Below, in pieces: positions 33,159 to 42,677 of a stretch of DNA of 64,000 bases. The stretch lies in the NCBI GenBank assembly GCA_049437325.1, contig JBMTIM010000002.1:62001-126000 (forward strand). Reading direction: 5' to 3'. The DNA is from UBA11606 sp049437325. Its GTDB lineage: Bacteria > Actinomycetota > Acidimicrobiia > Acidimicrobiales > Aldehydirespiratoraceae. A program made the position numbers and the translations under genes. Positions within the stretch are counted from its first letter, which is position 1, and each line of letters opens with the position of its first letter. The notes under the pieces were generated by a model. It was not told the DNA's origin. It searched no databases and saw only the letters and a list, made by a program, of their open reading frames with translations.

Positions 33159-34540
33159 TGCCGCTCGTCGCCGGCGTCGACTCGTCGACCCAATCGTGCA
33201 AAGTCGAGGTCCGCGACCTCGACTCGGGCGAAACGGTGGCAGTCGGCCGCGCGCCGCACCCGCCCACCAACCCTCCCCGCAGCGAACAGGATCCGAACTC
33301 GTGGTGGCAGGCGCTGATCGACGCATTCGCCCAGATCGGTTCCGTCGCCCGAAACATCGCAGCGCTCGGCGTGGCCGGTCAGCAACACGGTTTGGTCGTT
33401 CTCGACCACGACGACGAACCCCTTCGCCCGGCCAAGCTGTGGAACGACACCGAGTCGGCACCGCAGTCCGAGACGCTCGTCGATGCCATCGGAGCGGACG
33501 CCTGGGCCAGACGGATCGGGTCGGTGCCGGTCGCCTCGTTCACGATCACCAAACTCGCCTGGCTGGTTGAACACGAACCCGAGATCGTGCGGCGGATCGC
33601 CAAGGTGACGTTGCCGCACGATTATCTCAATCTTCGCCTCACCGGTGTCCATGCCACCGATCGCGGCGACGCATCGGGGAGCGGCTGGTTCGACCCGGTC
33701 AGCGGTGAATGCGCAGAGGAGCTCCTTGCGCTCGTCGGAGGCCGCGACGACTGGGCGAGTCTCGTGCCGACGGTAGTCGGACCAACCGACATCCTGGGTC
33801 TGCTCACCAGGGAGGCAGCAGCGGCGATCGGTGTACCGGCCGGTACCCCGGTCGGTCCCGGGAGCGGCGACAACATGGCTGCGGCACTCGGACTCGGACT
33901 GTCGTCCGGAGACGCCAGCCTCTCGCTGGGCACCTCTGGGGTCGTGTACGCCACGTCGGCGGAGCCGACCGCAGACGCCTCCGGCAATGTGGCAGGTTTC
34001 GCCGACGCGACCGGTGCATTCCTGCCGCTCGTGTGCACGCTCAATGCCACCAAGGTCACCGACACCGTCGCCGGCTGGTTCGGCATGGACCACGCAGCCT
34101 TCGCGGCAGCGGCCCTTCGCGCGCCAACGGGAGCGAACGGCGCACGACTCACCCCTTACTTCGACGGTGAACGAACGCCGAGCCTGCCCGACGCCACCGG
34201 CACCTTGGAGGGGCTTCGCAACGACACGACGACCGAGGACCTGGCGCGTGCGGCGCACGAAGGAGTCCTTCGCGGTCTGCTCCACGGCCTCGACGCCCTC
34301 GAGCAGGCGGGGGCAGCGGTCGGGGGCCGACTGCACCTGATCGGCGGCGGAGCCAAGAGCCCGGCATACCGGCAGATTCTCGCCGATGTGCACGGCGCGC
34401 CGATCCGTGTTCCCGACGATGACGAGACCGTGGCAACCGGCGCCGCCGTCCAGGCTGCGGCACTCCTCGGGCGCCCGTTCGCCGAGACCACTCGAGCGTG
34501 GACTCTGGGAGCAGGAATCGACATCGAGCCGAGTCCCTGA
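33158..34540 (+). CDS. xylB: Xylulokinase
   Basis: 460-residue FGGY-family kinase that phosphorylates D-xylulose. The N-terminal phosphate loop is AGVDSSTQSCKVEVRD; GVAGQQHGLVVLD, PLRPAKLWNDTE and GSGDNMAAALGLGLSSGDASLSLGTSG are conserved. Catalytic Asp lies in the GSGDN segment. The TGATG overlap with xylA gives coupled translation. Together with xylA it brings xylose into the pentose phosphate pathway. Last gene of the plus arm, 3 bp from the stop of a convergent LigD-like gene. Confidence 0.93.
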   Translation: MPLVAGVDSSTQSCKVEVRDLDSGETVAVGRAPHPPTNPPRSEQDPNSWWQALIDAFAQIGSVARNIAALGVAGQQHGLVVLDHDDEPLRPAKLWNDTESAPQSETLVDAIGADAWARRIGSVPVASFTITKLAWLVEHEPEIVRRIAKVTLPHDYLNLRLTGVHATDRGDASGSGWFDPVSGECAEELLALVGGRDDWASLVPTVVGPTDILGLLTREAAAAIGVPAGTPVGPGSGDNMAAALGLGLSSGDASLSLGTSGVVYATSAEPTADASGNVAGFADATGAFLPLVCTLNATKVTDTVAGWFGMDHAAFAAAALRAPTGANGARLTPYFDGERTPSLPDATGTLEGLRNDTTTEDLARAAHEGVLRGLLHGLDALEQAGAAVGGRLHLIGGGAKSPAYRQILADVHGAPIRVPDDDETVATGAAVQAAALLGRPFAETTRAWTLGAGIDIEPSP

Positions 34541-34543
34541 GAC

Positions 34544-35563
34544 TCAGGTGGCCCTGCGCGCTCGGCTTGGGCTTACTCGAGGCGGCTCGTGCGGCATCTT
34601 CGGGTAGTGCGGCGGCCACGGCGCATCCGGAAGGCCGGCGGCCCAGTCCCGTGCATGCCACTCCAGCAGAGGATCGAGGGTCTGGAGTTCGTCGTCGATC
34701 GTCGCCCAGGCATCACCCCGATCGGCCAGCAGTCCAGGCACGGTGGCAATCGTGATGTCCTCGGGTTCGACCGAACCGACATCGTCCCACGCGAGCGGCA
34801 TCGACACCTGACCCCCGACACGGGGCCGAACCGACCACGCAGCGAACATGGTCTTGTGCGGAGCGTTCTGATTGAAGTCGACGAAGACTCGTTGGCCGCG
34901 CTCTTCTTTCCACCATCGGGCCGTCAGCAGATCGGGCCGGCGTCGTTCGAGTTCGCGGGCGAGTGCGACGGCTGCAGAGCGAACCTCGATCCCGTCCCAG
35001 CGCGACTCGAGCCGAACCCAGATGTGGATACCTTTGCTCCCCGACACCTTCGGAAAGCACCGGATACCGACCTCGTCGAGCAGTGACTGCACTTCGAACG
35101 CAGCAGCGCGGACATCGTCGAAGTCGGTTCCCGGCTGCGGGTCCAGGTCGATTCGCAACTCGTCGGTGAACTGGGGGGCATCGGCCCGCACCGGCCAGAC
35201 GTGAACCCCGAGACAGCCCGAATTGACCGCCCACACGATGTGCGCCATGTCGTGCGCGACCAGCGCATTCGACGGCGTGCCGTTCGGCGACCTGAGCACA
35301 GCGGTGCTCAGCCAGTCGGGTGCACCCGTCGGCACTCGCTTCTGGAAGAACGACGATCCCCCGGCACCGTTGGGATGTCGCTCCATCAGCAGCGGTCGAC
35401 CGCCGATTGCTCGCATGAGGGGACCTGCCACGGCGAGGTAGTAGTGGACGAGATCGAGCTTCGTCTCGCCGCGCTCGGCAAAGAACACCTTGCTCGGATT
35501 CGTCACTTGCACCTCGACACCGTCGAGTTCGAAAACAACCGGCGACTCCTGCGGTTCTGGCAC
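34544..35563 (-). CDS. LigD-type DNA primase/polymerase domain protein (stand-alone)
   Basis: 339-residue protein equivalent to the polymerase domain of DNA ligase D used in bacterial non-homologous end joining. Catalytic acidic residues are in ELRIDLDPQPGTDF, with KVSGSKGIHIWVRL and VFVDFNQNAPHKTM characteristic of the family. No ligase or nuclease domain is attached. GTG 35563 is taken as start because upstream codons run into the ilvD promoter; its GGAGG abuts the GTG, so a nearby alternative is possible. Ku and ligase genes are not in this window. Confidence 0.85.
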   Translation of the reverse strand: MPEPQESPVVFELDGVEVQVTNPSKVFFAERGETKLDLVHYYLAVAGPLMRAIGGRPLLMERHPNGAGGSSFFQKRVPTGAPDWLSTAVLRSPNGTPSNALVAHDMAHIVWAVNSGCLGVHVWPVRADAPQFTDELRIDLDPQPGTDFDDVRAAAFEVQSLLDEVGIRCFPKVSGSKGIHIWVRLESRWDGIEVRSAAVALARELERRRPDLLTARWWKEERGQRVFVDFNQNAPHKTMFAAWSVRPRVGGQVSMPLAWDDVGSVEPEDITIATVPGLLADRGDAWATIDDELQTLDPLLEWHARDWAAGLPDAPWPPHYPKMPHEPPRVSPSRARRAT

Positions 35564-35653
35564 CCTCCGACGGTAGTCGGCACCGTGATCGACGGCCCGC
35601 CGACGCAAGGAGCCGACACAACGAGCAATGTGAGAGTTAGCCGCGCGACCAAC

Positions 35654-35659
35654 TAGCCT
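35654..35659 (+). promoter_or_regulatory. Leaderless-type -10 box for ilvD
   Basis: TAGCCT followed by 7 nt and ATG 35667, with no ribosome site between. Confidence 0.5.
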
Positions 35660-35666
35660 TTGCGAC

Positions 35667-37523
35667 ATGCCTGCGTACCGTTCTCGCACGACCACCCAGG
35701 GCCGAAACATGGCTGGCGCTCGCGCCCTGTGGCGGGCGACGGGCATGGGCGAAGAGGATTTCGAGAAGCCGATCATTGCGGTGTCGAACTCGTTCACACA
35801 GTTCGTCCCCGGCCACGTTCACCTCAAGGACCTCGGCCAACTCGTGTGCCGCGAGATCGAAGCTGCCGGCGGTGTTGCCAAGGAGTTCAACACGATCGCG
35901 GTCGACGATGGGATCGCCATGGGCCACGACGGCATGCTCTACAGCCTCCCGAGTCGCGATCTCATCGCTGATTCGGTCGAGTACATGGTCAACGCGCACT
36001 GTGCCGATGCGCTGGTCTGCATCTCCAACTGCGACAAGATCACTCCGGGGATGTTGATGGCAACGATGCGTCTCAACATCCCGACGATTTTCGTCACCGG
36101 CGGACCGATGGAAGCCGGCAAGACGAAGCTCGCCGGTGTGGAAGTGAAGCTCGATCTGATCGATCCGATGATCAAGGCGGGTGACAAGACGGTCAGCGAC
36201 GAAGACGTCCTGCAGATGGAGCGCTCGGCGTGCCCGACCTGTGGTTCCTGTTCGGGAATGTTCACCGCCAACTCGATGAACTGTCTGGCCGAAGCCCTCG
36301 GCCTCGCGCTCCCCGGCAACGGTACGGTGGTGGCGACGCACGCCGACCGCGAACAGTTGTTCCTGCAGGCTGGACGCCAGATCGTCGACCTTGCGAACAG
36401 GTACTACGACAAGGACGACGATTCGGTTCTGCCTCGCTCGATTTGCACGAAAGCGGCGTTCGAGAACGCAATGACCCTCGACATCGCCATGGGTGGATCG
36501 ACCAACACCGTGCTGCACATCCTCGCTGCTGCCCGAGAGGCCGAGGTCGACTTCACGATGAGCGACATCGATCGGCTCAGCCGCACCTCGCCGTCGATCT
36601 GCAAGGTCGCTCCGGCGACCAGCGAGTACCACATCGAGGACGTCCACCGGGCGGGCGGCATCATGGGAATCCTCGGTGAACTCGACCGAGGGGGCCTGCT
36701 CGACACATCGCTCCCCACGGTGCACAGCAACTCGTTGGCCGATGCCCTCGACCAGTGGGACGTCATGCGCGATCCCGCCCCTGACGTCATCGAGTTCTAC
36801 CGAGCTGGGCCTGCTGGTATCCCGACGCAGACTGCGTTCTCTCAGAGCACCCGTTGGGACAGCCTCGACACCGATCGCCACCACGGTTGTATCCGCAGCG
36901 TCGAGAACGCCTACTTCCAGGACGGCGGCCTCGCCGTGTTGTTCGGCAACATTGCCGAGAACGGCTGCATCGTGAAGACGGCTGGCGTCGACGAGGAGAT
37001 CTTCACCTTCTCCGGACCGGCCCGCGTGTTCGAGTCCCAGGACACAGCCTGCGACGGGATCCTCGACGAAACGCGGATCGCTCCCGGCGACGTGGTCGTG
37101 ATTCGCTACGAGGGGCCCAAGGGAGGCCCGGGAATGCAGGAGATGCTCTACCCGACCTCCTACATCAAGAGTCGCGGGCTCGGCAAGCAGTGCGCGCTCC
37201 TCACCGACGGCCGCTTCTCGGGCGGAACGTCCGGACTCTCCATCGGCCACGCCTCCCCCGAGGCGGCCGAGGGTGGTGCGATCGGTCTCATCGAAGACGG
37301 TGACATGATCGACATCGACATCCCGAACCGTTCGATTTCATTGCGGATCTCCGACGACGAACTGGCGGCTCGTCGCGCCGCAATGGAAGCGAAGGGCGCC
37401 GGTGCGTGGCAGCCGGCCGAGGAGCGACAGCGGAACGTGTCGGCGGCACTGTGGGCCTATGCCGCCATGACCACCAGTGCCGACAAAGGTGCCGTCCGCG
37501 ACATCTCACAGATCCGCAACTGA
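35667..37523 (+). CDS. ilvD: Dihydroxy-acid dehydratase
   Basis: 618-residue iron-sulfur dehydratase making 2-keto acids in valine, leucine and isoleucine synthesis. Cluster and metal ligands are visible in VCISNCDKITPGM and SACPTCGSCSGMFTANSMNCL, and GRFSGGTSGLSIGHASPEA is the family C-terminal signature. Length is normal for the long IlvD type. It starts divergently from the LigD-like gene and is followed after 4 bp by a TetR gene. No other ilv genes are nearby. Confidence 0.95.
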   Translation: MPAYRSRTTTQGRNMAGARALWRATGMGEEDFEKPIIAVSNSFTQFVPGHVHLKDLGQLVCREIEAAGGVAKEFNTIAVDDGIAMGHDGMLYSLPSRDLIADSVEYMVNAHCADALVCISNCDKITPGMLMATMRLNIPTIFVTGGPMEAGKTKLAGVEVKLDLIDPMIKAGDKTVSDEDVLQMERSACPTCGSCSGMFTANSMNCLAEALGLALPGNGTVVATHADREQLFLQAGRQIVDLANRYYDKDDDSVLPRSICTKAAFENAMTLDIAMGGSTNTVLHILAAAREAEVDFTMSDIDRLSRTSPSICKVAPATSEYHIEDVHRAGGIMGILGELDRGGLLDTSLPTVHSNSLADALDQWDVMRDPAPDVIEFYRAGPAGIPTQTAFSQSTRWDSLDTDRHHGCIRSVENAYFQDGGLAVLFGNIAENGCIVKTAGVDEEIFTFSGPARVFESQDTACDGILDETRIAPGDVVVIRYEGPKGGPGMQEMLYPTSYIKSRGLGKQCALLTDGRFSGGTSGLSIGHASPEAAEGGAIGLIEDGDMIDIDIPNRSISLRISDDELAARRAAMEAKGAGAWQPAEERQRNVSAALWAYAAMTTSADKGAVRDISQIRN

Positions 37524-37527
37524 GCCC

Positions 37528-38079
37528 ATGACCAACTCGGCCCCATCCGCCCCGGCTCGCGGCCCCGAGGCTGTCCGTCGATCGCTCATCGACGCTGCGG
37601 TCCAACTCATGGGCATGCGATCCCCACGCCAGATCTCGGGACGCGAACTCGCCAAACATGCCGGAGTCAACTACGGGCTCATCCACCATTACTTCGGCAG
37701 CAAGGACGCCGTGTTCGCCGAAGCTGTTGCGGTCGCCACCGACGAGATGGGACAACGGTGGGACAGCGACGGGATCCTGCCGGTCAACACCAACGACGAA
37801 GCATCGAGCTACCGCACCTTTGCGAAACTCGAGGTCGATGAGGCCCTCTCTCCCATGAAGGGCCTCATGCACCGGATCGCAAAGGGCCAGGCAGCCGCCA
37901 CCGGAAAGCGGGTCGACGACCCTGAGCTGCTTGCCCAGGTCGCGCTGTGCGCAGCGTTGCAGTTCGGCTGGGGCGCGTTCGAAGAAGAGATCGTCTCCGG
38001 GCTCGCCGAGTTCGGGATCGACCGCGAGGAACTGCGCGAACGCGTGTCCACGCTCTCTCTCCGGCTCGCCGACGGGTGA
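37528..38079 (+). CDS. TetR family transcriptional regulator
   Basis: 183-residue regulator with an N-terminal helix-turn-helix (ISGRELAKHAGVNYGLIHHYFGSKDAVF, residues ~33-60) and a variable ligand domain. ATG 37528 is 4 bp after the ilvD stop; an upstream in-frame ATG lies inside ilvD and was rejected. Its stop overlaps the MFS transporter start (GTGA), the usual arrangement for a repressor of its own efflux pump. Inducer unknown. Confidence 0.88.
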   Translation: MTNSAPSAPARGPEAVRRSLIDAAVQLMGMRSPRQISGRELAKHAGVNYGLIHHYFGSKDAVFAEAVAVATDEMGQRWDSDGILPVNTNDEASSYRTFAKLEVDEALSPMKGLMHRIAKGQAAATGKRVDDPELLAQVALCAALQFGWGAFEEEIVSGLAEFGIDREELRERVSTLSLRLADG

Positions 38080-39308
38080 CCCGACCAGTCCCGGCGACGG
38101 GTCGGTCCGAGGCGGTGGTCGTCACCTTCCTCGGATTCACCGGTGCGCTTCTGGCATTCGGTATCGACACTGCACTCCCGGCGTTCGACGAGATCCGTGA
38201 CCGCTTCGACCTCGCCGCCGGCAGCGGCGACGTCAGCCTGATCGTCACCGTCTACTTCTTGGGGATGGCAGCCGGACAGCTGCCGGTCGGACCGCTGTCC
38301 GATCGCTACGGACGCATTCCGGTGCTCCAGGCGTCACTGGCGCTGTACATCATCGGTGCGGTCGGTGCGACGGTGTCGACCGACTTCACCGCCGTGCTCG
38401 TTTCCCGCTTCGTGTGGGGGTTCGGGGCGTCGGGCCCCTCGGTGATCACCTACGCGATCGCCCGGGATCTCTACGACGGTGATCAGATGGCCCGTGTCCT
38501 CTCGATGGTCGTTGCGGTCTTCCTGATCGGACCAACCGTGGCACCCCTCATCGGCGAGGGCTTGATCGCCGTCCTCCCCTGGCAATCGGTCTTCGGTGCA
38601 GCGGCCCTCCTTGCGCTCGTCGGCATGGCGTGGGCACGACGTTTCGGAGAGTCACTTGCCGTCGACAAACGGCGCCCGATCGAGGCGACGGCCATCGGAC
38701 GCGCAGTTCGCACGACCCTGACCCACCGAGCCTCGACCGGCTATCTCGCAGCAATGGTCTTCAGCTACGGCGCGTTCTTCGTCTTTCTGGGGAGTTCTCA
38801 GCCGATCATCGATGAGATCTACGACCGTCCCGGGTGGTTCGCTGCCACGTTCGGGATGGTGTCGGCCGTTCAAGGGATCAGCGTCTGGATTGTCAGCCGC
38901 CGCGTCGAACGGCTCGGAGCTGCTCGCGTGGCACTCGTCGCCTACATGCTCAACGGTGCGGCCTACGTGGCGTTGACCGTCGCAGCCTTGACCGCTGACG
39001 GTGTGCCGTCCTTTGCGACATGGGTCGCCCTCATCACGGTCGCGTCCACCGCCAGCACCATCGTGTCGACGACTGCGTCATCGCTCAGCCTCGAGCCGAT
39101 GGAGCGGATCGCCGGTACCGCTTCGGCGGTGAGAGGTGTTGCCACGCTCGGCCTCGGTTCGATCCTGGCATGGGTGATCGATCGACAGATTCAGGACACC
39201 ATCACCCCGATGGCCCTCGGTGGACTCGTCTACTGCAGTCTCGGCCTCGGCATTCTGCTGTGGGCCCGCGGCGGCTCGCTCGCCGTCCTGGATCCCGACG
39301 CACCCTGA
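38076..39308 (+). CDS. Bcr/CflA-type MFS drug exporter
   Basis: 410-residue twelve-helix major facilitator. LALLAFGIDTALPAF-like helix 1, GPLSDRYGRIPVL (motif A between helices 2 and 3) and FVWGFGASGPSVITYAIARDLYDGDQMARVLSM (motif typical of Bcr/CflA drug:H+ antiporters) are readable. GTG 38076 overlaps the TetR stop. It probably exports a toxic compound under TetR control. Confidence 0.87.
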   Translation: MTRPVPATGRSEAVVVTFLGFTGALLAFGIDTALPAFDEIRDRFDLAAGSGDVSLIVTVYFLGMAAGQLPVGPLSDRYGRIPVLQASLALYIIGAVGATVSTDFTAVLVSRFVWGFGASGPSVITYAIARDLYDGDQMARVLSMVVAVFLIGPTVAPLIGEGLIAVLPWQSVFGAAALLALVGMAWARRFGESLAVDKRRPIEATAIGRAVRTTLTHRASTGYLAAMVFSYGAFFVFLGSSQPIIDEIYDRPGWFAATFGMVSAVQGISVWIVSRRVERLGAARVALVAYMLNGAAYVALTVAALTADGVPSFATWVALITVASTASTIVSTTASSLSLEPMERIAGTASAVRGVATLGLGSILAWVIDRQIQDTITPMALGGLVYCSLGLGILLWARGGSLAVLDPDAP

Positions 39309-39322
39309 ACCACCGGCACGCT

Positions 39323-39342
39323 GAGCCACCGGTACCTGGCTC
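39323..39342. terminator. Possible hairpin between convergent genes
   Basis: GAGCCA and TGGCTC form a 6-bp stem with an 8-nt loop in the 66-bp gap between the MFS gene and the convergent acetyltransferase gene. No T-run is present, so the call is weak. Confidence 0.3.
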
Positions 39343-39374
39343 GCTGCGTTGGATCTCGGTCGACGTGGCCACAC

Positions 39375-40112
39375 TCAGCGACTGATCCTGAACCATTCGG
39401 CCAGCACTGCGTCCCAGTCGGCGGCGGCGACAGGAGTGGTGCGACTGTCAGCTCCGTATCGCAGCGTCAGCCGGTCGGGAAGCAGGGTGACCCGGTCGGC
39501 GTCCTTGCCCAGGAGTCGAGTCGCAAGCGGCTTGGTGCGAAACCTGCCCTCGGCGTCGGCCTGCAGTTTCTGGGAGGCGGGCTCGAAGTCGGCCATCGGG
39601 TGATCGACCCGTTTGAAGCGGTACTGCGCGACCGGTACGCCGTCCACGATCTCGGCCAGGGTCGTCCCCTGCGGACTCGACAACAGCTCCCATGCACCAC
39701 GCTCGTCTCGCTGAGGGTCGGCGAGGTCGAGACGGAGGGGCCGCACGAACGAATCCCCGAAACCGACATCGACCAAATAGGGCCGATCGAGTTGCACCTC
39801 GAGGGCAAGGTGGTCGATCTCGACGGTCGGTCCGCTGCGCAGTACCGCCGCACCGAGTCGTCGAACCCGGAAACCGAGTTGCTCCAGCAACCAGGCGAAG
39901 GCTCCGTTGTTCTCGAAACACCATCCTCCTCGCCCAGCGAGCACTTTCGCAACGACCGTGTCCGTGTCGGTCGAGACCGGCACCTGCGCAACCACGTCGA
40001 GATTCTCGAACGGGACAGCGACGAGGTGAGCGAACTGAAGTGCCGACAGCACCTCGATCGTCGGCTCGGTCGAGCCGGTGTATCCGATGCGATCGAGGTA
40101 CGCGTGCAACAC
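39375..40112 (-). CDS. Arylamine N-acetyltransferase
   Basis: Transfers acetyl from acetyl-CoA to arylamines or related acceptors. The catalytic triad is Cys65 (RGGWCFENNG), His101 (VEIDHLALEV) and Asp115 (YLVDVGFGD), with PFENLD near residue 34. GTG 40112 is preferred because the product then begins LHAYLDRIGY, aligning with other NAT N-termini. ATG 40193 is possible but would overlap the divergent aminotransferase by 72 bp. At 245 residues it is slightly short for the family. Substrate unknown. Confidence 0.82.
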   Translation of the reverse strand: MLHAYLDRIGYTGSTEPTIEVLSALQFAHLVAVPFENLDVVAQVPVSTDTDTVVAKVLAGRGGWCFENNGAFAWLLEQLGFRVRRLGAAVLRSGPTVEIDHLALEVQLDRPYLVDVGFGDSFVRPLRLDLADPQRDERGAWELLSSPQGTTLAEIVDGVPVAQYRFKRVDHPMADFEPASQKLQADAEGRFRTKPLATRLLGKDADRVTLLPDRLTLRYGADSRTTPVAAADWDAVLAEWFRISR

Positions 40113-40121
40113 TTCGCCCGT

Positions 40122-41276
40122 ATGCAGTTCTCGCCCCGCGTCTCCGAACTCATCCACTCGCCGATCGGCGCGGCGCACGCCCTCCTCGCTCATCGGGTGA
40201 ATGATCGGCCGCTCCTCGACCTCTCGCAAGCTGCGCCGTCCTACGCCCCCGCCCCGGTCGTCGTCGATCGCATCGCGCAGGCAGCGGCCGAGGCCGACAC
40301 GTCGAGGTATGCGCCACAGCCGGGCATCCCCCAGCTTCGCGCCGCATTTGCCGCCGACGTGTCTGCGGCCTACGGCGCCGACATCGACCCGGACGACACC
40401 CTTGTCACCGCCGGCTGCAACCAAGCCTTCTGCACGACGATCAGCGCCCTGGCAGGACCGGGTGACAACGTCGTCCTTGCTCTCCCCTTCTACTTCAACC
40501 ACGACATGTGGCTGCGAGTCGAGGGGATCGAACCCCGGTACCTGGAACCGGACGACCACCTCCACCCGTCGGCGGACGACGCACAGCGACAGATCGACGA
40601 ACGAACCCGAGCGATCGTTCTGGTCACACCGGGCAACCCGAGCGGGGTCACCTACCCGCCGGAACTCATCGATGCATTTGCCGATCTCGCAGCACACAGC
40701 GGTGTTGCCCTGCTCGTCGACGAGACCTACCGGTCGTTTCGACCGACGACCGACCCAGCCCATCACCTCTACGACCGTCCGCGATGGCGCGAGCATGTCA
40801 TCACACTTCACTCGTTCTCGAAGGACCTTGCGATTCCCGGGTATCGCGTGGGTGGACTCATCGCCGGCGAGGCCATCCGTGTCGAGGCGCTGAAGGTCCT
40901 CGACTGCATCGCCATCTCGGCACCGGTGATCGGCCAGACCGCCTCGGCCACCGGTCTGACCGAGGCAACCGAGTGGCGACGGGAACAAGCCGAACGGACC
41001 CGTGACCTGCAGGAGCAGTTCGAGCGGGTCATGGCCGGGTGCCCCGGTGGCTTCGAGCTGGTCACCGCCGGCGCGTACTTCGGCTGGGTTCGTTCCCCGG
41101 GCGACGAGCCGACCGCCGACGTGGTGCGACGACTCGTGGTCGAACACGACGTGCTCACGATTCCCGGTACCGCCTTCACCCCGACCGACGAGCACATGAT
41201 CCGCTTCAGCTTCGCGAATCTCGTGCCGGACGAGATCGCCGAGCTCGGCCGGCGTTTGGCACAATGGCACCGATGA
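40122..41276 (+). CDS. Aspartate-type aminotransferase (PLP fold type I)
   Basis: 384-residue aminotransferase. DLSQAAPSYAP, YAPQPGIPQLRAA, VTPGNPSGVTYP and VDETYRSFRP are class I/II motifs; the PLP lysine is in LHSFSKDLAIPGYRVG. ATG 40122 has no ribosome site and sits only 9 bp from the chosen divergent NAT start; GTG 40197 is an alternative but would drop the conserved RVSELIHSPIGAAHAL stretch. Its stop overlaps the FAH-family gene start. Substrate cannot be read. Confidence 0.85.
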   Translation: MQFSPRVSELIHSPIGAAHALLAHRVNDRPLLDLSQAAPSYAPAPVVVDRIAQAAAEADTSRYAPQPGIPQLRAAFAADVSAAYGADIDPDDTLVTAGCNQAFCTTISALAGPGDNVVLALPFYFNHDMWLRVEGIEPRYLEPDDHLHPSADDAQRQIDERTRAIVLVTPGNPSGVTYPPELIDAFADLAAHSGVALLVDETYRSFRPTTDPAHHLYDRPRWREHVITLHSFSKDLAIPGYRVGGLIAGEAIRVEALKVLDCIAISAPVIGQTASATGLTEATEWRREQAERTRDLQEQFERVMAGCPGGFELVTAGAYFGWVRSPGDEPTADVVRRLVVEHDVLTIPGTAFTPTDEHMIRFSFANLVPDEIAELGRRLAQWHR

Positions 41277-42094
41277 GTTCCCTTTGCACCGTACGAATCG
41301 GATCCACCACGCGAGCAGGCCGGGTCGAGGGCGACGACATCGTCATCCTCGACGCCGCCGATGTCGGCGCCGTGCTGCGGACCGGCAACCGGACCGAGAC
41401 CGGAGACGCCATTCCGCGGGCCACGGCTGATCTGGCGCCACTGATCCTTGCGCCCGACAAGATCATCTGTGTCGGTCTCAACTATCTCGACCACATTCGC
41501 GAGACGGGTAGCGAGACTCCTGCCGCTCCGACCTACTTTGCGAAATTTGCGAACGCACTCATCGGTGCCCGAGACAACATGGTCCTGCCATCGGTCGACG
41601 TGTCGACCCGCATCGACTGGGAAGCCGAGCTTGCAATCGTCATCGGGGCTCCGGTCCGACACGCATCCTCGGCCGAAGCCTTGGCCGCAGTGGCGGGCTA
41701 CACCGTCTTGAACGACGGTTCGGTACGTGACTACCAGCGTCGGACGAAACAGTTTCTTGCCGGCAAGACGTTCGAGGGGCTGACGCCGGTCGGGCCGGTG
41801 TTGGTATCGGCCAGCGAGCTCGGCGACGGCAGTGGCCTTGCGATCAGGTCGAGTGTCGACGGAGTGGTCAAGCAGGACAGCAATACCGACCAGCTGTGCT
41901 TCACGGTCGTCGACATCGTGAAAGACCTCTCGACGATCACCACCCTCATGCCCGGCGACATCATCGCAACCGGCACGCCCGGCGGCGTCGGTGCCGCCCG
42001 TACACCGCCCGAGTGGCTCGGTGATGGTTCGATCGTCCGCTGCGAGATCGAGAGCATCGGCGCAGTCGAGAACCGCTGCGTGCTCCCGGATTGA
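41273..42094 (+). CDS. Fumarylacetoacetate hydrolase family protein
   Basis: 273-residue FAH-superfamily enzyme (hydrolase, isomerase or decarboxylase of beta-diketo or hydroxymuconate-type acids). The sequence APDKIICVGLNYLDHI, the metal residues in DWEAELAIVIG, and DIIATGTPGGVG near the C-terminus are characteristic. ATG 41273 overlaps the aminotransferase stop (ATGA); ATG 41264 three codons earlier is equally in frame. Coupling with the aminotransferase suggests a short amino-acid or aromatic breakdown route. Confidence 0.87.
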   Translation: MSSLCTVRIGSTTRAGRVEGDDIVILDAADVGAVLRTGNRTETGDAIPRATADLAPLILAPDKIICVGLNYLDHIRETGSETPAAPTYFAKFANALIGARDNMVLPSVDVSTRIDWEAELAIVIGAPVRHASSAEALAAVAGYTVLNDGSVRDYQRRTKQFLAGKTFEGLTPVGPVLVSASELGDGSGLAIRSSVDGVVKQDSNTDQLCFTVVDIVKDLSTITTLMPGDIIATGTPGGVGAARTPPEWLGDGSIVRCEIESIGAVENRCVLPD

Positions 42095-42095
42095 G

Positions 42096-42647
42096 TCAGT
42101 CCGAGAGCCGAGCGGTGATCTCGGCCACGATCTCGTCGACGGTCCGATCATCGGTGGCCACCGTTTCGAACCGGCCGTAGATCGCAGCTCGATCGGCCAA
42201 CAACTCGGCGATCCGCTGCTCCGGATCAGCGCCGGCCAGGAGCGGTCGTTCGTCGATCCCATCGGCGATGACCCGAGCCATGATCGTTCTCGGTTCGGCT
42301 CCGAGGCAGAAGATGCGGCCGGTCGCCGCCAGCACCGCTCGGGTGTCGTCCCGAGTGAGCATGCCGCCACCCGTTGCGATCACGAGGTCGCTGCGAGCAG
42401 CGAGTTCTTTCGCCACCTGTTGCTCGAGCGCACGGAATCCCTCTTCGCCGATGGTGGCGAAGATCTCGGCGATCGACCCATGGACATCGACGATGGCATC
42501 GTCGGTGTCGACGAAGTCACGCCCGAGCACAGCGGCGAGGGCGCGGCCAACTGCGGTCTTTCCGGTGCCCATGAACCCGGTGAGCACGATGTTCGGCGCA
42601 CCGGCGCGGTCGAGCGCCTCACCGGTCTCGTTGCGTCGGTGCCCCAT
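42096..42647 (-). CDS. aroK: Shikimate kinase
   Basis: 183-residue P-loop kinase phosphorylating shikimate. Walker A is GFMGTGKTAVG (~24-34), substrate-binding DFVDTDDAI, and DLVIATGGGM is the family Walker-B-like motif; DERPLL and RAAIYGRF follow. SD GGAGG lies 3 nt before the ATG, and TACCGT is 8 nt before it. It stands alone, without aroB/aroC, so it may be a second copy in this genome. It converges on the FAH-family gene with a 1-bp gap. Confidence 0.9.
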   Translation of the reverse strand: MGHRRNETGEALDRAGAPNIVLTGFMGTGKTAVGRALAAVLGRDFVDTDDAIVDVHGSIAEIFATIGEEGFRALEQQVAKELAARSDLVIATGGGMLTRDDTRAVLAATGRIFCLGAEPRTIMARVIADGIDERPLLAGADPEQRIAELLADRAAIYGRFETVATDDRTVDEIVAEITARLSD

Positions 42648-42677
42648 GACCTCCGACGGTACACCGTGCCCGGACCG

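Noticed and set aside
35637..37250. 537-codon minus-strand open frame
   Set aside because: Antisense shadow of ilvD, whose motifs and length are unambiguous.
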